Positions 19,111 to 27,678 of a stretch of 64,000 bases of DNA are shown in pieces. The notes below the pieces were generated by a model. It saw only the letters and a list, made by a program, of their open reading frames with translations, did no database searches and was not told the origin of the DNA. The stretch comes from Xanthomonas massiliensis (GTDB lineage Bacteria; Pseudomonadota; Gammaproteobacteria; Xanthomonadales; Xanthomonadaceae). Numbering within the stretch: position 1 is the first letter of the stretch; each line of letters starts with the position of its first letter. The stretch lies in the NCBI RefSeq assembly GCF_900018785.1, contig NZ_FCOY01000006.1, forward strand, positions 310,001 to 374,000. Direction: 5' to 3'. The position numbers and the translations under genes were made by a program.

Positions 19111-20231
19111 CAGAGGATCTCCTCTACTGCAGGGGCGTGGGCGCGTTCGTCGCGCTTGGCGGGCGTTGCGGGAATTGTGGGCGAAACGGGGGGCGGTGCG
19201 ATATGCGCCGTTCGGTCAAGGGCGGGGCCCTCGCGGTGGCGCCGGCGCGGCTTGCGCGGCGGCCGTGGCCGCACCTCGGACAGCAGCCGCGCCAGCACCG
19301 CCGCATCGATGTTGCCGCCGGACACCACCGCGCACTTGCGCCGGCCGGCGACGCGGCGCCCGGCGGCCAGGGCCAGCGCGCCGGCGCCCTCGGCGATGAC
19401 GTGCTCCTCCAGCGCCAGCCGCACCAGGGTCTCGCGCAGTTCGGCCTCGCGCACGATGACCACGTCGTCGAGCAGGCTGGTGCACAGCCTGCGGGTGATG
19501 AAGCCGGGGATCTTGACCTTGACGCCGTCGGCCAGGGTGGCGACCGGATCGATCTCGCGCACGTCGCCGCGGATCGCGCGCGCCATCGAATCCACGCCCT
19601 CGACCTGGGCGCCGACCACGCGCACGCCCTGCGACTTCAGCGCCAGCGCCACGCCCGAGGCCAGGCCGCCGCCGCCGATCGGCACGATCACCACGTCCGG
19701 GGCATGCGGGGCGATCTCGATGCCGAGGGTGCCCTGGCCGGCGATCACGTCCGGATCGTCGAACGCGGGCAGGAAGCGGTAGCCGTTCTGCGCGGCCAGT
19801 TCGCGGGCGAAGGCGTAGGCCTCGTCGTAGCTGTTGCCGTGCAGGCGCACGGTGGCGCCCCAGTGCTGCACGCCGGCGATCTTGGTCGCCGGCGCGGCCA
19901 GCGGCATCACCGTGATCGCCTGCATGCCCAGTCGGTAGGCCGACCAGGCCACGCCCTGGGCATGATTGCCGGCCGAGGCGCAGATCACCGGGCGCTCGTC
20001 GCCGCGCTCGCGTGCGGCCAGCATCGCGTTCAGCGCGCCGCGCACCTTGTACGAGCCGGTGCGCTGCAGGTTCTCCAGCTTCAGCCACACGCCGAAACGC
20101 TCGGCGTAGTGCAGCGGCGTGGGGGTGAGGTAGCGGCGCAGGCGGGCCTGCGCGGCCAGCACGTCGGCGACCGAGACGCCTACGTCGCCTACGTCGCTTT
20201 CCTGGGTGCCGCCGGGAGCCGTGTCAGCCAT
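19107..20231 (-). CDS. ilvA: Threonine dehydratase (threonine ammonia-lyase), short form without ACT domain
   Basis: The 374-residue PLP enzyme makes 2-oxobutyrate from threonine for isoleucine synthesis. The PLP lysine lies in [13 protein letters not shown] (near residue 64) and the phosphate-binding glycine loop in [13 protein letters not shown]. It ends soon after the catalytic fold, with a basic non-conserved tail, and lacks the two ACT-like allosteric domains of long IlvA; classical isoleucine feedback may therefore be missing. ATG 20231 is chosen over an in-frame upstream ATG because the earlier residues are unlike the family. Position in the ilv-leu operon favours a biosynthetic rather than catabolic (TdcB) role. 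Confidence 0.9.
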   Translation of the reverse strand: MADTAPGGTQESDVGDVGVSVADVLAAQARLRRYLTPTPLHYAERFGVWLKLENLQRTGSYKVRGALNAMLAARERGDERPVICASAGNHAQGVAWSAYRLGMQAITVMPLAAPATKIAGVQHWGATVRLHGNSYDEAYAFARELAAQNGYRFLPAFDDPDVIAGQGTLGIEIAPHAPDVVIVPIGGGGLASGVALALKSQGVRVVGAQVEGVDSMARAIRGDVREIDPVATLADGVKVKIPGFITRRLCTSLLDDVVIVREAELRETLVRLALEEHVIAEGAGALALAAGRRVAGRRKCAVVSGGNIDAAVLARLLSEVRPRPPRKPRRRHREGPALDRTAHIAPPPVSPTIPATPAKRDERAHAPAVEEILW

Positions 20232-20348
20232 GGCGCCGGGCCCGTGACGCGGGGCGGGGAAGAAGATACCCCCGTGCGAGAAGTCGCCTCCGGGCCGGCA
20301 TCCGGGAACGGACGCGGGCCGGTGTGACGGCATGGGCGCGCTGGACGT

Positions 20349-20612
20349 TCACGCGGCGGCCTCCGTGGCGATGGCGGGCAACTCGGTGACCTGCACCGAC
20401 TCGCAGTCGTAGATCTTCTCCAACTGGTGGCGCAGGCTCTCGCCGGGACGCTGGCCTTCCACCTCCAGCCGCAGGTGCCAGCGGCCGGCGTCGGCCGCTG
20501 CCGGGCGGCCGTCGATGGCCACGGTGCGGAAGCCGCGCCGTTCGACCATGCCCAGCACGCGCAGCAGCGCGCCTTCGGCCGGCTTCAGCACCAGGTCAAG
20601 CCGGAATCGCAT
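20349..20612 (-). CDS. ilvM: Acetolactate synthase small (regulatory) subunit, ACT domain
   Basis: The 87-residue protein is a single ACT domain (RFRLDLVLKPAEGALLRVLG at the start, then EGQRPGESLRHQLEKIYDCE). This is the short IlvM form rather than the 160-residue IlvN/IlvH form. It pairs with IlvG to tune activity or stability. Its start lies 17 bases inside ilvG, indicating coupled translation and matched stoichiometry. A 117-base gap separates it from ilvA. Confidence 0.88.
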   Translation of the reverse strand: MRFRLDLVLKPAEGALLRVLGMVERRGFRTVAIDGRPAAADAGRWHLRLEVEGQRPGESLRHQLEKIYDCESVQVTELPAIATEAAA

Positions 20613-22341
20613 GGGGAGCCTCCTGGCGAACGGTCGCGTGCGCGGGATTGGATTCCAGCATGGTGCTGTTGGCGGTGTTGGGCGGCACCAGCGGCCACAC
20701 GTTGGCGCGCGCGTCGATGCTCACGTGCAGCAGTGCCGGGCCCGGTTCGGCCAGCAGCGCGGCCAGCGCCGCGTCCACGTCGGCACGTGCGTCGATGTGC
20801 CGGGCCGGGATGCCGAACACCTGCGCCAGCGCGGCGAAATCCGGGTTGTCGGACAGGTCGATCTCGCTGTAGCGCTCGGCGAAGAACAGCTCCTGCCACT
20901 GGCGCACCATGCCCAGCGAGGCGTTGTCCAGCAGCACGATCTTGATCGGCAGGCGCAGGCGCGCGATGGTCGCCAGCTCCTGCACGTTCATCATGAAGCC
21001 GCCGTCGCCGTTGACCAGCACCACGGTGCGCTCCGGGCAGGCGACCTGCGCGCCCATCGCCGCCGGCAGGCCGAAGCCCATGGTGCCCAGCGCGCCGCTG
21101 GTCAGGTGGTTGCGCGGGTGCGAGAAACGGCAGTGCTGGGCCACCCACATCTGGTGCTGGCCGACGTCGCAGGCGACGATCGCATCGGCCGGCGCCAGCT
21201 CGCTCAGGCGCTTGAGCAGGGCCGGCGCGTAGATGTCCTTGCCCGGCGCGTCGTAGCGGGCGCCGAAGCGGTTGCGGTTGTCGGCGCAGCGCCTGCGCCA
21301 GGCTTCGGCGGCGGCGCCGAGGGTGTCGAACCAGCGCGCGCCGGCCAGCGCCTTCAGGCCGGTGGCGACGTCGCCGGGCACGGCGATGTCGGCGGTGCGC
21401 AGCTTGGAGATCTCGCAGGCGTCGGCGTCCAGGTGGATGACGCGGGCGAACGGGGCGAACTCGGCGAGCTTGCCGGTGGCGCGGTCGTCGAAGCGCGCGC
21501 CGACCACGATCAGCAGGTCGCACTCCTGCACCGCCATGTTGGCCGCGCGGGTGCCGTGCATGCCCAGCATGCCCAGGTAGCGCGGGTGGCTGGCCGGCAG
21601 CGCGCCCAGGCCGCGCAGGGTCAGCACGGTGGGGATGCCGGTGGCATCGACGAACTGACGGAACTCATCCACCGCATCGGCCAGGGCGATGCCGCCGCCG
21701 CCGTAGATCACCGGCTTCTCCGCGCCGGCGATCGCGCCGATGGCCTCGGCCAGGCGCGCGTCCTCCGGTGCCGGCGCGGCGGCCACCGCCGCCGGTGCCG
21801 GATCGGGCAGGTGCGAGGCATCGGCCACCTGCACGTCCTTGGGCAGGTCGATCAGCACCGGCCCGGGGCGGCCCTCGCGGGCGATGCGGAACGCCTCGGT
21901 CACCACCCGCGGCAGGTCGTCCACCGTGCGCACCAGGAAGCTGTGCTTGACGATCGGCAGGGTCATGCCGAACACGTCCAGCTCCTGGAACGCATCGGTG
22001 CCCAGCAGCGGCGTGCCGACCTGGCCGGTGATGCACACCATCGGCACCGAATCGAGCATGGCGTCGGCGATGCCGGTGACCAGGTTGGACGCCCCCGGGC
22101 CCGAGGTCGCCACGCACACGCCGACCTTGCCGGAGGCACGCGCATAGCCGTTGGCGGCCAGCGCCGCGCCCTGCTCGTGGCGTACCAGGATGTGGCGCAG
22201 CTTCGAATCCACCAGTGCGTCGTAGAACGGCATGATGGTGCCGCCCGGATAGCCGAACAGCGTGTCGACGCCTTCGGCTTCCAGGGCCTGCGTCAGCCAG
22301 CGCGCGCCGTTGCGCGGACGGGCCTGTGCGGTGGTGTTCAT
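20596..22341 (-). CDS. ilvG: Acetolactate synthase, catalytic subunit
   Basis: The 581-residue TPP- and FAD-dependent enzyme makes acetolactate or acetohydroxybutyrate. It has the N-terminal TPP block FGYPGGTIMPFYDAL with the catalytic Glu downstream in RHEQGAALAANGYARA, and the C-terminal TPP-Mg motif GDGGFMMNVQELATI. ATG 22341 lies 38 bases after the ilvC stop and matches the family length. The following gene is the short IlvM-type subunit, so the IlvG name is used, though sequence alone does not separate IlvB, IlvG and IlvI. Confidence 0.95.
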   Translation of the reverse strand: MNTTAQARPRNGARWLTQALEAEGVDTLFGYPGGTIMPFYDALVDSKLRHILVRHEQGAALAANGYARASGKVGVCVATSGPGASNLVTGIADAMLDSVPMVCITGQVGTPLLGTDAFQELDVFGMTLPIVKHSFLVRTVDDLPRVVTEAFRIAREGRPGPVLIDLPKDVQVADASHLPDPAPAAVAAAPAPEDARLAEAIGAIAGAEKPVIYGGGGIALADAVDEFRQFVDATGIPTVLTLRGLGALPASHPRYLGMLGMHGTRAANMAVQECDLLIVVGARFDDRATGKLAEFAPFARVIHLDADACEISKLRTADIAVPGDVATGLKALAGARWFDTLGAAAEAWRRRCADNRNRFGARYDAPGKDIYAPALLKRLSELAPADAIVACDVGQHQMWVAQHCRFSHPRNHLTSGALGTMGFGLPAAMGAQVACPERTVVLVNGDGGFMMNVQELATIARLRLPIKIVLLDNASLGMVRQWQELFFAERYSEIDLSDNPDFAALAQVFGIPARHIDARADVDAALAALLAEPGPALLHVSIDARANVWPLVPPNTANSTMLESNPAHATVRQEAPHAIPA

Positions 22342-22379
22342 TCTCGTGGCGACCTCGGGGTGGGTGGGGGAGCCGCGGC

Positions 22380-23378
22380 TTACGCGGCCTGTTGGCTGTC
22401 GGGCTTGGCGGCGTCCTTGTTGAGCCACACCATCTTGGCGCGCAGCTTCTTGCCGACCTGCTCGATCTGGTGGTCCATGTCGGCCTGCTTGTACTTCTTG
22501 TAGTTCGGCAGGCCGGCTTCGTACTCGGCCACCCAGTTCTTGACGAAGGTGCCGTCCTGGATATCGGTCAGCACGTCCTTCATGCGCGCCTTGGTGGAGG
22601 CGTCGATCACCCGCGGGCCGCTGACGTAGTCGCCGTACTGGGCGGTCTCGGAGATGAACTCGAGCATCCGGGTGATGCCGCCCTCGTAGAACAGGTCCAC
22701 GATCAGCTTCAGCTCGTGCAGCACCTCGTAGTAGGCGATCTCCGGCTGGTAGCCGGCTTCCACCAGGGTCTCGAAGCCGGCCTGCACCAGCGAACTGGCG
22801 CCGCCGCACAACACCGCCTGCTCGCCGAACAGGTCGGTCTCGGTCTCTTCCTTGAAGGTGGTCTCGATCAGATTGGCGCGGGCGCCGCCCAGGCCGGCGG
22901 CGTAGGCCAGGGCCAGGTCACGGGCGTGCCCGGTCTTGTCCTGGTAGACCGCCCACACGCACGGCACGCCGCGGCCGATCTCGTACTCGCGGCGCACCAG
23001 CGCGCCGGGGCCCTTCGGCGCCACCATCACCACGTCCAGGTCCTCGCGTGGCTTGATCATGCCGAAGTGCACGTTCAGGCCATGGGCGAACAGCAGGCAG
23101 GCGCCGTGCTTCATGTTCGGGGCCAGCACCTCCTCGTAGAGCTTCTTCTGTACCATGTCCGGCGTCAGCACGGCGACCAGGTCCGCGTTCCTGACCGCCT
23201 CGGCCGGGGTCTTGACCAGGAAGCCGTCGGCCTTGGCCTGGGCCTCGGTCTTGCCGCCCGGGCGCAGGCCGACCACCACGTCGAAACCGGATTCGCGCAG
23301 GTTCATGGCATGCGCGCGGCCCTGGCTGCCGTAGCCGACGACGGCGATGGTGGGATGGGAATGGTCGTGCTGGGTCAT
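22380..23378 (-). CDS. ilvC: Ketol-acid reductoisomerase
   Basis: This 332-residue class I (short) KARI has the NADPH motif [19 protein letters not shown] (residues 13-31), [20 protein letters not shown], and the knotted C-terminal domain with metal-binding Asp/Glu residues in [20 protein letters not shown]. It converts acetohydroxy acids to dihydroxy acids for valine, leucine and isoleucine synthesis. It is the first structural gene of the operon, 189 bases downstream of the attenuator terminator. The next enzyme of the pathway (IlvD) and the aminotransferase are not in the window. Confidence 0.96.
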   Translation of the reverse strand: MTQHDHSHPTIAVVGYGSQGRAHAMNLRESGFDVVVGLRPGGKTEAQAKADGFLVKTPAEAVRNADLVAVLTPDMVQKKLYEEVLAPNMKHGACLLFAHGLNVHFGMIKPREDLDVVMVAPKGPGALVRREYEIGRGVPCVWAVYQDKTGHARDLALAYAAGLGGARANLIETTFKEETETDLFGEQAVLCGGASSLVQAGFETLVEAGYQPEIAYYEVLHELKLIVDLFYEGGITRMLEFISETAQYGDYVSGPRVIDASTKARMKDVLTDIQDGTFVKNWVAEYEAGLPNYKKYKQADMDHQIEQVGKKLRAKMVWLNKDAAKPDSQQAA

Positions 23379-23567
23379 GGTCTTGGATTCCTTGGGAAAT
23401 GTGGATCAACCGGCCGTGGCGTCACGGGCCGGCTGGAGGCAGGGCTTGGCGGGGGACGGGCAGGCACGGGAGCCGGCCTGCGGGTTGCAGGGCGGGGATG
23501 CCTGGCGATGTGCGGAAGCGGTCTGGTTCATGACAGTGGAAACTTTTGTGGACCCCTGAAACGCGAA

Positions 23568-23593
23568 ACCCCGCGCCGTTGCCGGTGCGGGGT
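23568..23593 (-). terminator. Attenuator terminator hairpin of the ilv-leu operon
   Basis: Arms 23583-23593 and 23568-23578 pair over 11 bp with one mismatch and a 4-base loop. On the minus strand they are followed by TTCGCGTTT, a modest T-rich run. The hairpin lies between the leader peptide stop and ilvC. It is stem 3:4 of the attenuator described in the leader entry. Confidence 0.8.
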
Positions 23594-23711
23594 CTGTTCG
23601 AATCGTGTGTGCTTTTGCTGCTTACACGCTCATTCGTCCCGCACCGGTTGGCGAGCTAATAAGTACGAGGACGAGAATCGACGCAGCCGCGCACGCACCG
23701 GTCGGTGCGGG
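23569..23711 (-). promoter_or_regulatory. Transcription attenuator with mutually exclusive stems 1:2, 2:3 and 3:4
   Basis: On the minus strand, segment 1 (23711-23703, CCCGCACCG) can pair with segment 2 (23647-23638, CCGGTGCGGG). Segment 2 can instead pair perfectly over 10 bp with segment 3 (23591-23582, CCCGCACCGG). Segment 3 pairs with segment 4 (23578-23569) in the terminator. The Ile/Leu/Val codon run (23678-23658) lies between segments 1 and 2. A ribosome stalled there would mask segment 1, free segment 2 to pair with 3, and prevent termination. This is the enteric ilv/leu attenuation scheme, read here directly from base complementarity; function is inferred. Confidence 0.85.
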
Positions 23712-23747
23712 CTGGCAGTGGTCGAAGAGGGTGCGGCTGGACTTCAT
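23622..23747 (-). CDS. ilv-leu operon leader peptide
   Basis: The 41-residue open frame begins at ATG 23747 (MKSSRTLF) and contains the run ILVLVLI at residues 24-30, encoded ATT-CTC-GTC-CTC-GTA-CTT-ATT. Seven successive branched-chain codons covering all three end products are the signature of an attenuation leader, so one peptide can sense Ile, Leu and Val tRNA charging. ATT, CTT and GTA are uncommon codons in a genome this rich in G+C, which should increase stalling sensitivity. No Shine-Dalgarno sequence is evident. The -10 element is so close that the transcript may start only a few bases before the ATG. Confidence 0.88.
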   Translation of the reverse strand: MKSSRTLFDHCQPAPTGACAAASILVLVLISSPTGAGRMSV

Positions 23748-23756
23748 GGGAAGCGA

Positions 23757-23785
23757 GGTTAAGCACGGGGTTTCCCGATTGTCAA
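23757..23785 (-). promoter_or_regulatory. Predicted sigma-70 promoter of the ilv-leu leader
   Basis: On the minus strand there is a consensus -35 TTGACA (23785-23780), a 17-base spacer and a weaker -10 TTAACC (23762-23757) preceded by TG one base away (extended -10). The predicted start site falls within a few bases of the leader ATG at 23747. Confidence 0.65.
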
Positions 23786-23971
23786 CGCCCTGCTGCGGGT
23801 AAAATGGGCAGCGCGCCCGCAGGCCGCGCCGTTGCGGCACGGTTGCAGGCGCAATCAAGCGCCGCGCGTGGCCGTCGTGGCGTCGAAATGGCGGGAATGC
23901 GCGGCGTCGATGAAGGATTGGCCATGACATCGGCGTTGCATTGTCGGGGCCATGCAGGCCGGGAGAGGGGG

Positions 23972-24610
23972 ATGCATCACGACAGGGCGGTGCCGGGCGA
24001 GTCCCGGGACCGCGAGCAAGACGAGTTCCGCCTGCCTTCCGGCACGGAGGTCACCCGGTTGCTGTGCGACTGGAACGGCCGCCAGCCGGAGGACCATGCC
24101 GTGCTCCAGGCGGTCTACGACGTGTTGCGGGAAATGGCGGCATCGCGCATGGCGGCATCGCGCGGGGACGTGCTGCTGCAGCCGACCGTGCTCGTGCACG
24201 AGGCGTTGCTGCGGATGATGGGGCCGGGGACGCAGTACCGCGACCGCCTGCACTTCTTCGCCCTGGCCGCGCTGAAGATGCGCTCGGTGCTGGTCGACCA
24301 CGCGCGTGCCAGCCTGGCGCAGAAGCGCGGCGGCGGCGCGCTGCGGGTGACGCTGTCGCAGGCGGACCTGGCGTTGCCGGCCGGGACCTCGCCGACGGCC
24401 GACTACCAGGTGCTGGCGCTGCACGAGGGGCTGGAGCGTTTCGCCCGGCTGGATCCGCGGGCGTCGCGGGCGCTGGAGCTGGCCTATTTCGGCGGCATGA
24501 ACCATGCCGAGATCGCGACCGTGCTGGAGGTCTCGGTACCGACCGTGGAACGCGACCTGCGCATCGGGCGTGCCTGGCTGAAGCGCTATCTCGACGAGAC
24601 GCCGGCATGA
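23972..24610 (+). CDS. ECF-type RNA polymerase sigma factor
   Basis: The 212-residue protein resembles the ECF sigma subgroup often encoded beside Ser/Thr kinases in Xanthomonads. Region 2 is around LLQPTVLVHEALLRM through FFALAALKMRSVLVDHAR, and region 4 is the helix-turn-helix at residues about 175-205 (NHAEIATVLEVSVPTVERDL). ATG 23972 is preferred because GGGAGAGGGG lies directly upstream and the length is then normal for the family. The stop overlaps the kinase start as ATGA. No anti-sigma factor is encoded nearby, so the kinase is a plausible controller. Confidence 0.87.
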   Translation: MHHDRAVPGESRDREQDEFRLPSGTEVTRLLCDWNGRQPEDHAVLQAVYDVLREMAASRMAASRGDVLLQPTVLVHEALLRMMGPGTQYRDRLHFFALAALKMRSVLVDHARASLAQKRGGGALRVTLSQADLALPAGTSPTADYQVLALHEGLERFARLDPRASRALELAYFGGMNHAEIATVLEVSVPTVERDLRIGRAWLKRYLDETPA

Positions 24611-27375
24611 GCCAGGATCCCGAGACCTGGCGGCAGGTGCGGCGCCTGTTCGAGGCCGTGTGCGAGCTGCCCGAGGCGCGCTGGCGCCAGGCGCTCGAGC
24701 AGCTCAGCGGGGATCCGGTCGTCGTCGCGGAAGCGCTGGCGCTGCTGTCGGCGCAGACGGTGCAGATGGGCGGCGTCCCGCACCGGGTGGACGAGATGCT
24801 GGCGCGCGTGGCCGGGCCGGAATTGCAGGCCGGCGACCGGATCGACCATTGGCGGCTCACCCGGCACCTGGCCAGTGGCGGCATGGGCAGCGTGTTCGCC
24901 GCCGAGCGTGCCGATGCCCTGTACCGGCAGCAGGTCGCGATCAAGCTGCTGCGCGGATGGCCCGACGCCGGGACTTCGCAGCGCCTGGCCGCCGAGCGGC
25001 AGATCCTGGCATCGTTGCGCCATCCCGGCATCGCCCGCCTGTACGACGGCGGCACCACCCCGGCGGGCCAGCCCTACCTGGTGATGGAGTACGTGGACGG
25101 GCGCACGCTCGACCGCTACGTGCAGGAGGAACGCGTCGGCCTGGACGCCCGATTGGCGCTGTTCCTGAAGGTGTGCGAGGCGGTCCAGGCCGCGCACGCA
25201 CAGCTGGTCCTGCACTGCGACATCAAGCCGGCCAACGTCCTGGTGCGCGCGGACGGCGACCCGGTCCTGCTCGACTTCGGCATCGCCCGGCTGATGGACG
25301 GCGGCTCGGCCGACGACCGCCTGAAATACTGCACGGTTCCCTACGCCAGCCCGGAGCTGCTGGCCGGGACCCACGTGGGCACGGCCGGCGACGTGTTCAG
25401 CCTGGGCGTGGTGCTGCTGGAGCTGCTGGCCGACGTGCCGGTGGCGCGTGATCTGCAGGCCTCGCAGGCATCGTTGCCGTCCCCGTCGCGGCTGGCGGGC
25501 ACGCAGTGTCGCTGGCGCGGCCGGCTGGCGGGCGACCTGGACGCCATCGTGGCCAAGGCCTGCCGCATCGATCCGCGCGATCGCTACGGCAGTGTGGCCG
25601 AGCTGGCGCAGGACATCCGCCGCCACCTGGCGCATGCCCCCGTGCTGGCCCGGGCCGGCGGCCGCCTCTACCGCGCGCGGCGCCATGTCCGCCGGCACTG
25701 GCGGGCCGTAGTGGCCGCGGGGGTGATGCTGACCATGGGAAGCGGCTTCATCGTGGGCCTGCAGCGTGCCCGCGACGAGGCCCGCGCGCAGGCCGAGGCG
25801 GCGACCGGGATCAGCGACTTCCTGGTCTCCGCCTTCAATGCCGCCGACCCGAAGCTTCGCGCCTCGCGCGGCGCCGAGCAGATCAGCGCACGCGACGTGC
25901 TGGATGCCGGCGCGCGCCATATCGACGAGGATCCCGCCATTTCGCCGGCCGCCCGCGCACGCCTGCATGCGGTGATCGGGCGTGCCTACATGAACCTGAC
26001 CCAGACCGCCCGGGCCGAGCCATTGCTGCGCCGGGCCGCCGCGGAACTGCAGGCTCCCGGCGTGGACGATCCGCTGCAGGCCTCGGCCGCGTTGCATGAC
26101 CTTTCGCTGCTGTTGAGCCGGCAGAGCCGCGGCCGGGAGGCGCTGGTGCCGGCCCGGCACGCACTGGCGCTGGCCGAGCGCGCCCGGGACGGCGACGCCA
26201 TCGCCGGCGCCCATAACGTACTGGGCCTGGCGCTGCAGCAGGATGACCAGCTGGACGCCGCCGAGCGCGAGCTGCGCACCGCGCTGGCCCTGCGTCGGGC
26301 GCAGGCGGACAGGGACGGTGCCAACGACCGCAACTACGCGGGCGACATCCTGCACAACCTGGCCCTGGTCGCGCGCGCGCGCGGGCAATACGCCGTCGCC
26401 GAGGGAATGCTGCGCCAGGAGCGTACCGACGTCCTCGCCCGGTATGGCAGCCGGAGCGAACGCTATGCGGGCGCCAGCTATGACCTGGCGCGGGTGATAC
26501 TGAGCCAGGGGCGCCTGCGCGAGGGGATCGCGTTGCTGGAGAGCCAGCTCCCGCTCGCGCGCCAGCTCTATGGCGAGGGCTCCGATGGCCTGGTGATGAC
26601 CTACATGGAACTGGCCGGCGCCTACCAGGACCTGGGCGACATGCCCTTGTCGGCCGAGCACTATGCACAGGCGCTGGCGCAACTGCGCATTGCCGGACGC
26701 GAGGGCACCCAGGACCACGCCATCCTGCTCAACAACATGGCGACCCTTGCCGAGGCCCGTGGCGACGTGCCTGCGGCGGAGTCGCTGTACCGGCAATCGC
26801 TGCGCCTGCGCCGCGACCTGTTCGGCGACCAGGCGCGTGCCACGCTCACCGTCGAAGCCAATCTGGGACGCTTGTTGATGCGCGACGGACGCCTCGCGCA
26901 GGGACGGCCGTTGATGGACCATGCCGAGGAGGGCCTCAAGCGGCTGCTGCCGGCCGGCACGCCGCTGTTGCGCGTCCAGCAGATGGGGCAGGCGGAACTG
27001 CACCTGCACCTGGGCGAGCTGGACCGGGCCCAGCACCTGCTGGACGATGCCCTGGCAGGACTGGATGGCGACGATGCCATGCTGCGCGACCGCGGCCAGG
27101 CGCTGCAGGCCGGCATCGACGCGCGCGCCGGCCGCACCGGTGCTTCCGAGGCGGCGTGGAAGGACCTGGTGTCCCGCTCGGCCGGACGCCTGGACCCGGC
27201 CGGGTTGCCGCTGGCCAAGCTGCGCCTGTCGCTGGCCGAGGCGGAACTGGCCAACGGCGAAAAAGCTGCCGCGCGGGCGCTGGTTGCCAGTGCCGCCCCG
27301 GTGCTCCGCCAGCAGATGGTCGCCGGCGCGGCGGATCTGCAACGGCTGCAGGCGCTGGATGTCTCGCTGCACTAG
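24607..27375 (+). CDS. Membrane serine/threonine protein kinase with C-terminal TPR repeats
   Basis: The 922-residue protein has a Hanks-type kinase domain (about 78-340): glycine loop LASGGMGSVFAAE, catalytic Lys in VAIKLLRG, catalytic loop LHCDIKPANVLV near residue 202 (HCD in place of HRD), and LLDFGIARL near 223. One membrane helix follows (about 365-384), then about 500 residues of tetratricopeptide-like helical repeats on the far side of the membrane. The start codon shares bases with the sigma factor stop, so the two are coupled. By analogy with other ECF-STK pairs the kinase may activate the sigma factor by phosphorylation; no target promoter is identified. Confidence 0.88.
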   Translation: MSQDPETWRQVRRLFEAVCELPEARWRQALEQLSGDPVVVAEALALLSAQTVQMGGVPHRVDEMLARVAGPELQAGDRIDHWRLTRHLASGGMGSVFAAERADALYRQQVAIKLLRGWPDAGTSQRLAAERQILASLRHPGIARLYDGGTTPAGQPYLVMEYVDGRTLDRYVQEERVGLDARLALFLKVCEAVQAAHAQLVLHCDIKPANVLVRADGDPVLLDFGIARLMDGGSADDRLKYCTVPYASPELLAGTHVGTAGDVFSLGVVLLELLADVPVARDLQASQASLPSPSRLAGTQCRWRGRLAGDLDAIVAKACRIDPRDRYGSVAELAQDIRRHLAHAPVLARAGGRLYRARRHVRRHWRAVVAAGVMLTMGSGFIVGLQRARDEARAQAEAATGISDFLVSAFNAADPKLRASRGAEQISARDVLDAGARHIDEDPAISPAARARLHAVIGRAYMNLTQTARAEPLLRRAAAELQAPGVDDPLQASAALHDLSLLLSRQSRGREALVPARHALALAERARDGDAIAGAHNVLGLALQQDDQLDAAERELRTALALRRAQADRDGANDRNYAGDILHNLALVARARGQYAVAEGMLRQERTDVLARYGSRSERYAGASYDLARVILSQGRLREGIALLESQLPLARQLYGEGSDGLVMTYMELAGAYQDLGDMPLSAEHYAQALAQLRIAGREGTQDHAILLNNMATLAEARGDVPAAESLYRQSLRLRRDLFGDQARATLTVEANLGRLLMRDGRLAQGRPLMDHAEEGLKRLLPAGTPLLRVQQMGQAELHLHLGELDRAQHLLDDALAGLDGDDAMLRDRGQALQAGIDARAGRTGASEAAWKDLVSRSAGRLDPAGLPLAKLRLSLAEAELANGEKAAARALVASAAPVLRQQMVAGAADLQRLQALDVSLH

Positions 27376-27470
27376 CGGCCCGGTGCCAGGAGACGGGGCC
27401 AGGAGGTTGCGTCGCGCTGTCCGGTGAGTGGACGCGAGGGGCATGCGGTCCAGGCACCGGGCAAAAAAAT

Positions 27471-27490
27471 GCCGCTGACGGGGCAGCGGC
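27471..27490 (-). terminator. Rho-independent terminator reading leftward
   Basis: GCCGCTG (27471-27477) and CAGCGGC (27484-27490) form a perfect 7-bp stem. On the minus strand it is followed by ATTTTTTT (27470-27463). It faces the same way as the TonB receptor gene, which already has its own terminator at 27618, so it is either a backup or the end of a short transcript. Confidence 0.7.
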
Positions 27491-27617
27491 AGGGGAGAGA
27501 GAACGATGGATCTAGTTGTTATAGGTCCAGCTTAGACTGGGAAATTGGTGGGAAGATGCCGTCATTCGGGAATCACATGCTGGCCTGGTCACTCCCGGCG
27601 AAATTGGATGAAAAAAA

Positions 27618-27640
27618 GGCCCCTGGAAGTTCCAGGGGCC
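27618..27640. terminator. Strong bidirectional rho-independent terminator
   Basis: GGCCCCTGGA (27618-27627) and TCCAGGGGCC (27631-27640) form a perfect 10-bp stem with a 3-base loop, flanked by seven A on the left and six T on the right. It can end the minus-strand TonB receptor transcript (stop at 27679) and any rightward read-through from the kinase gene. Confidence 0.92.
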
Positions 27641-27678
27641 TTTTTTGTTGCGGATGGCAATGTAGCGCCAAACCGGGA

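Noticed and set aside
23705-23971. Upstream in-frame starts for the ECF sigma factor
   Set aside because: They would overlap the ilv leader promoter and add unconserved residues; the start at 23972 has a strong ribosome site and normal length.
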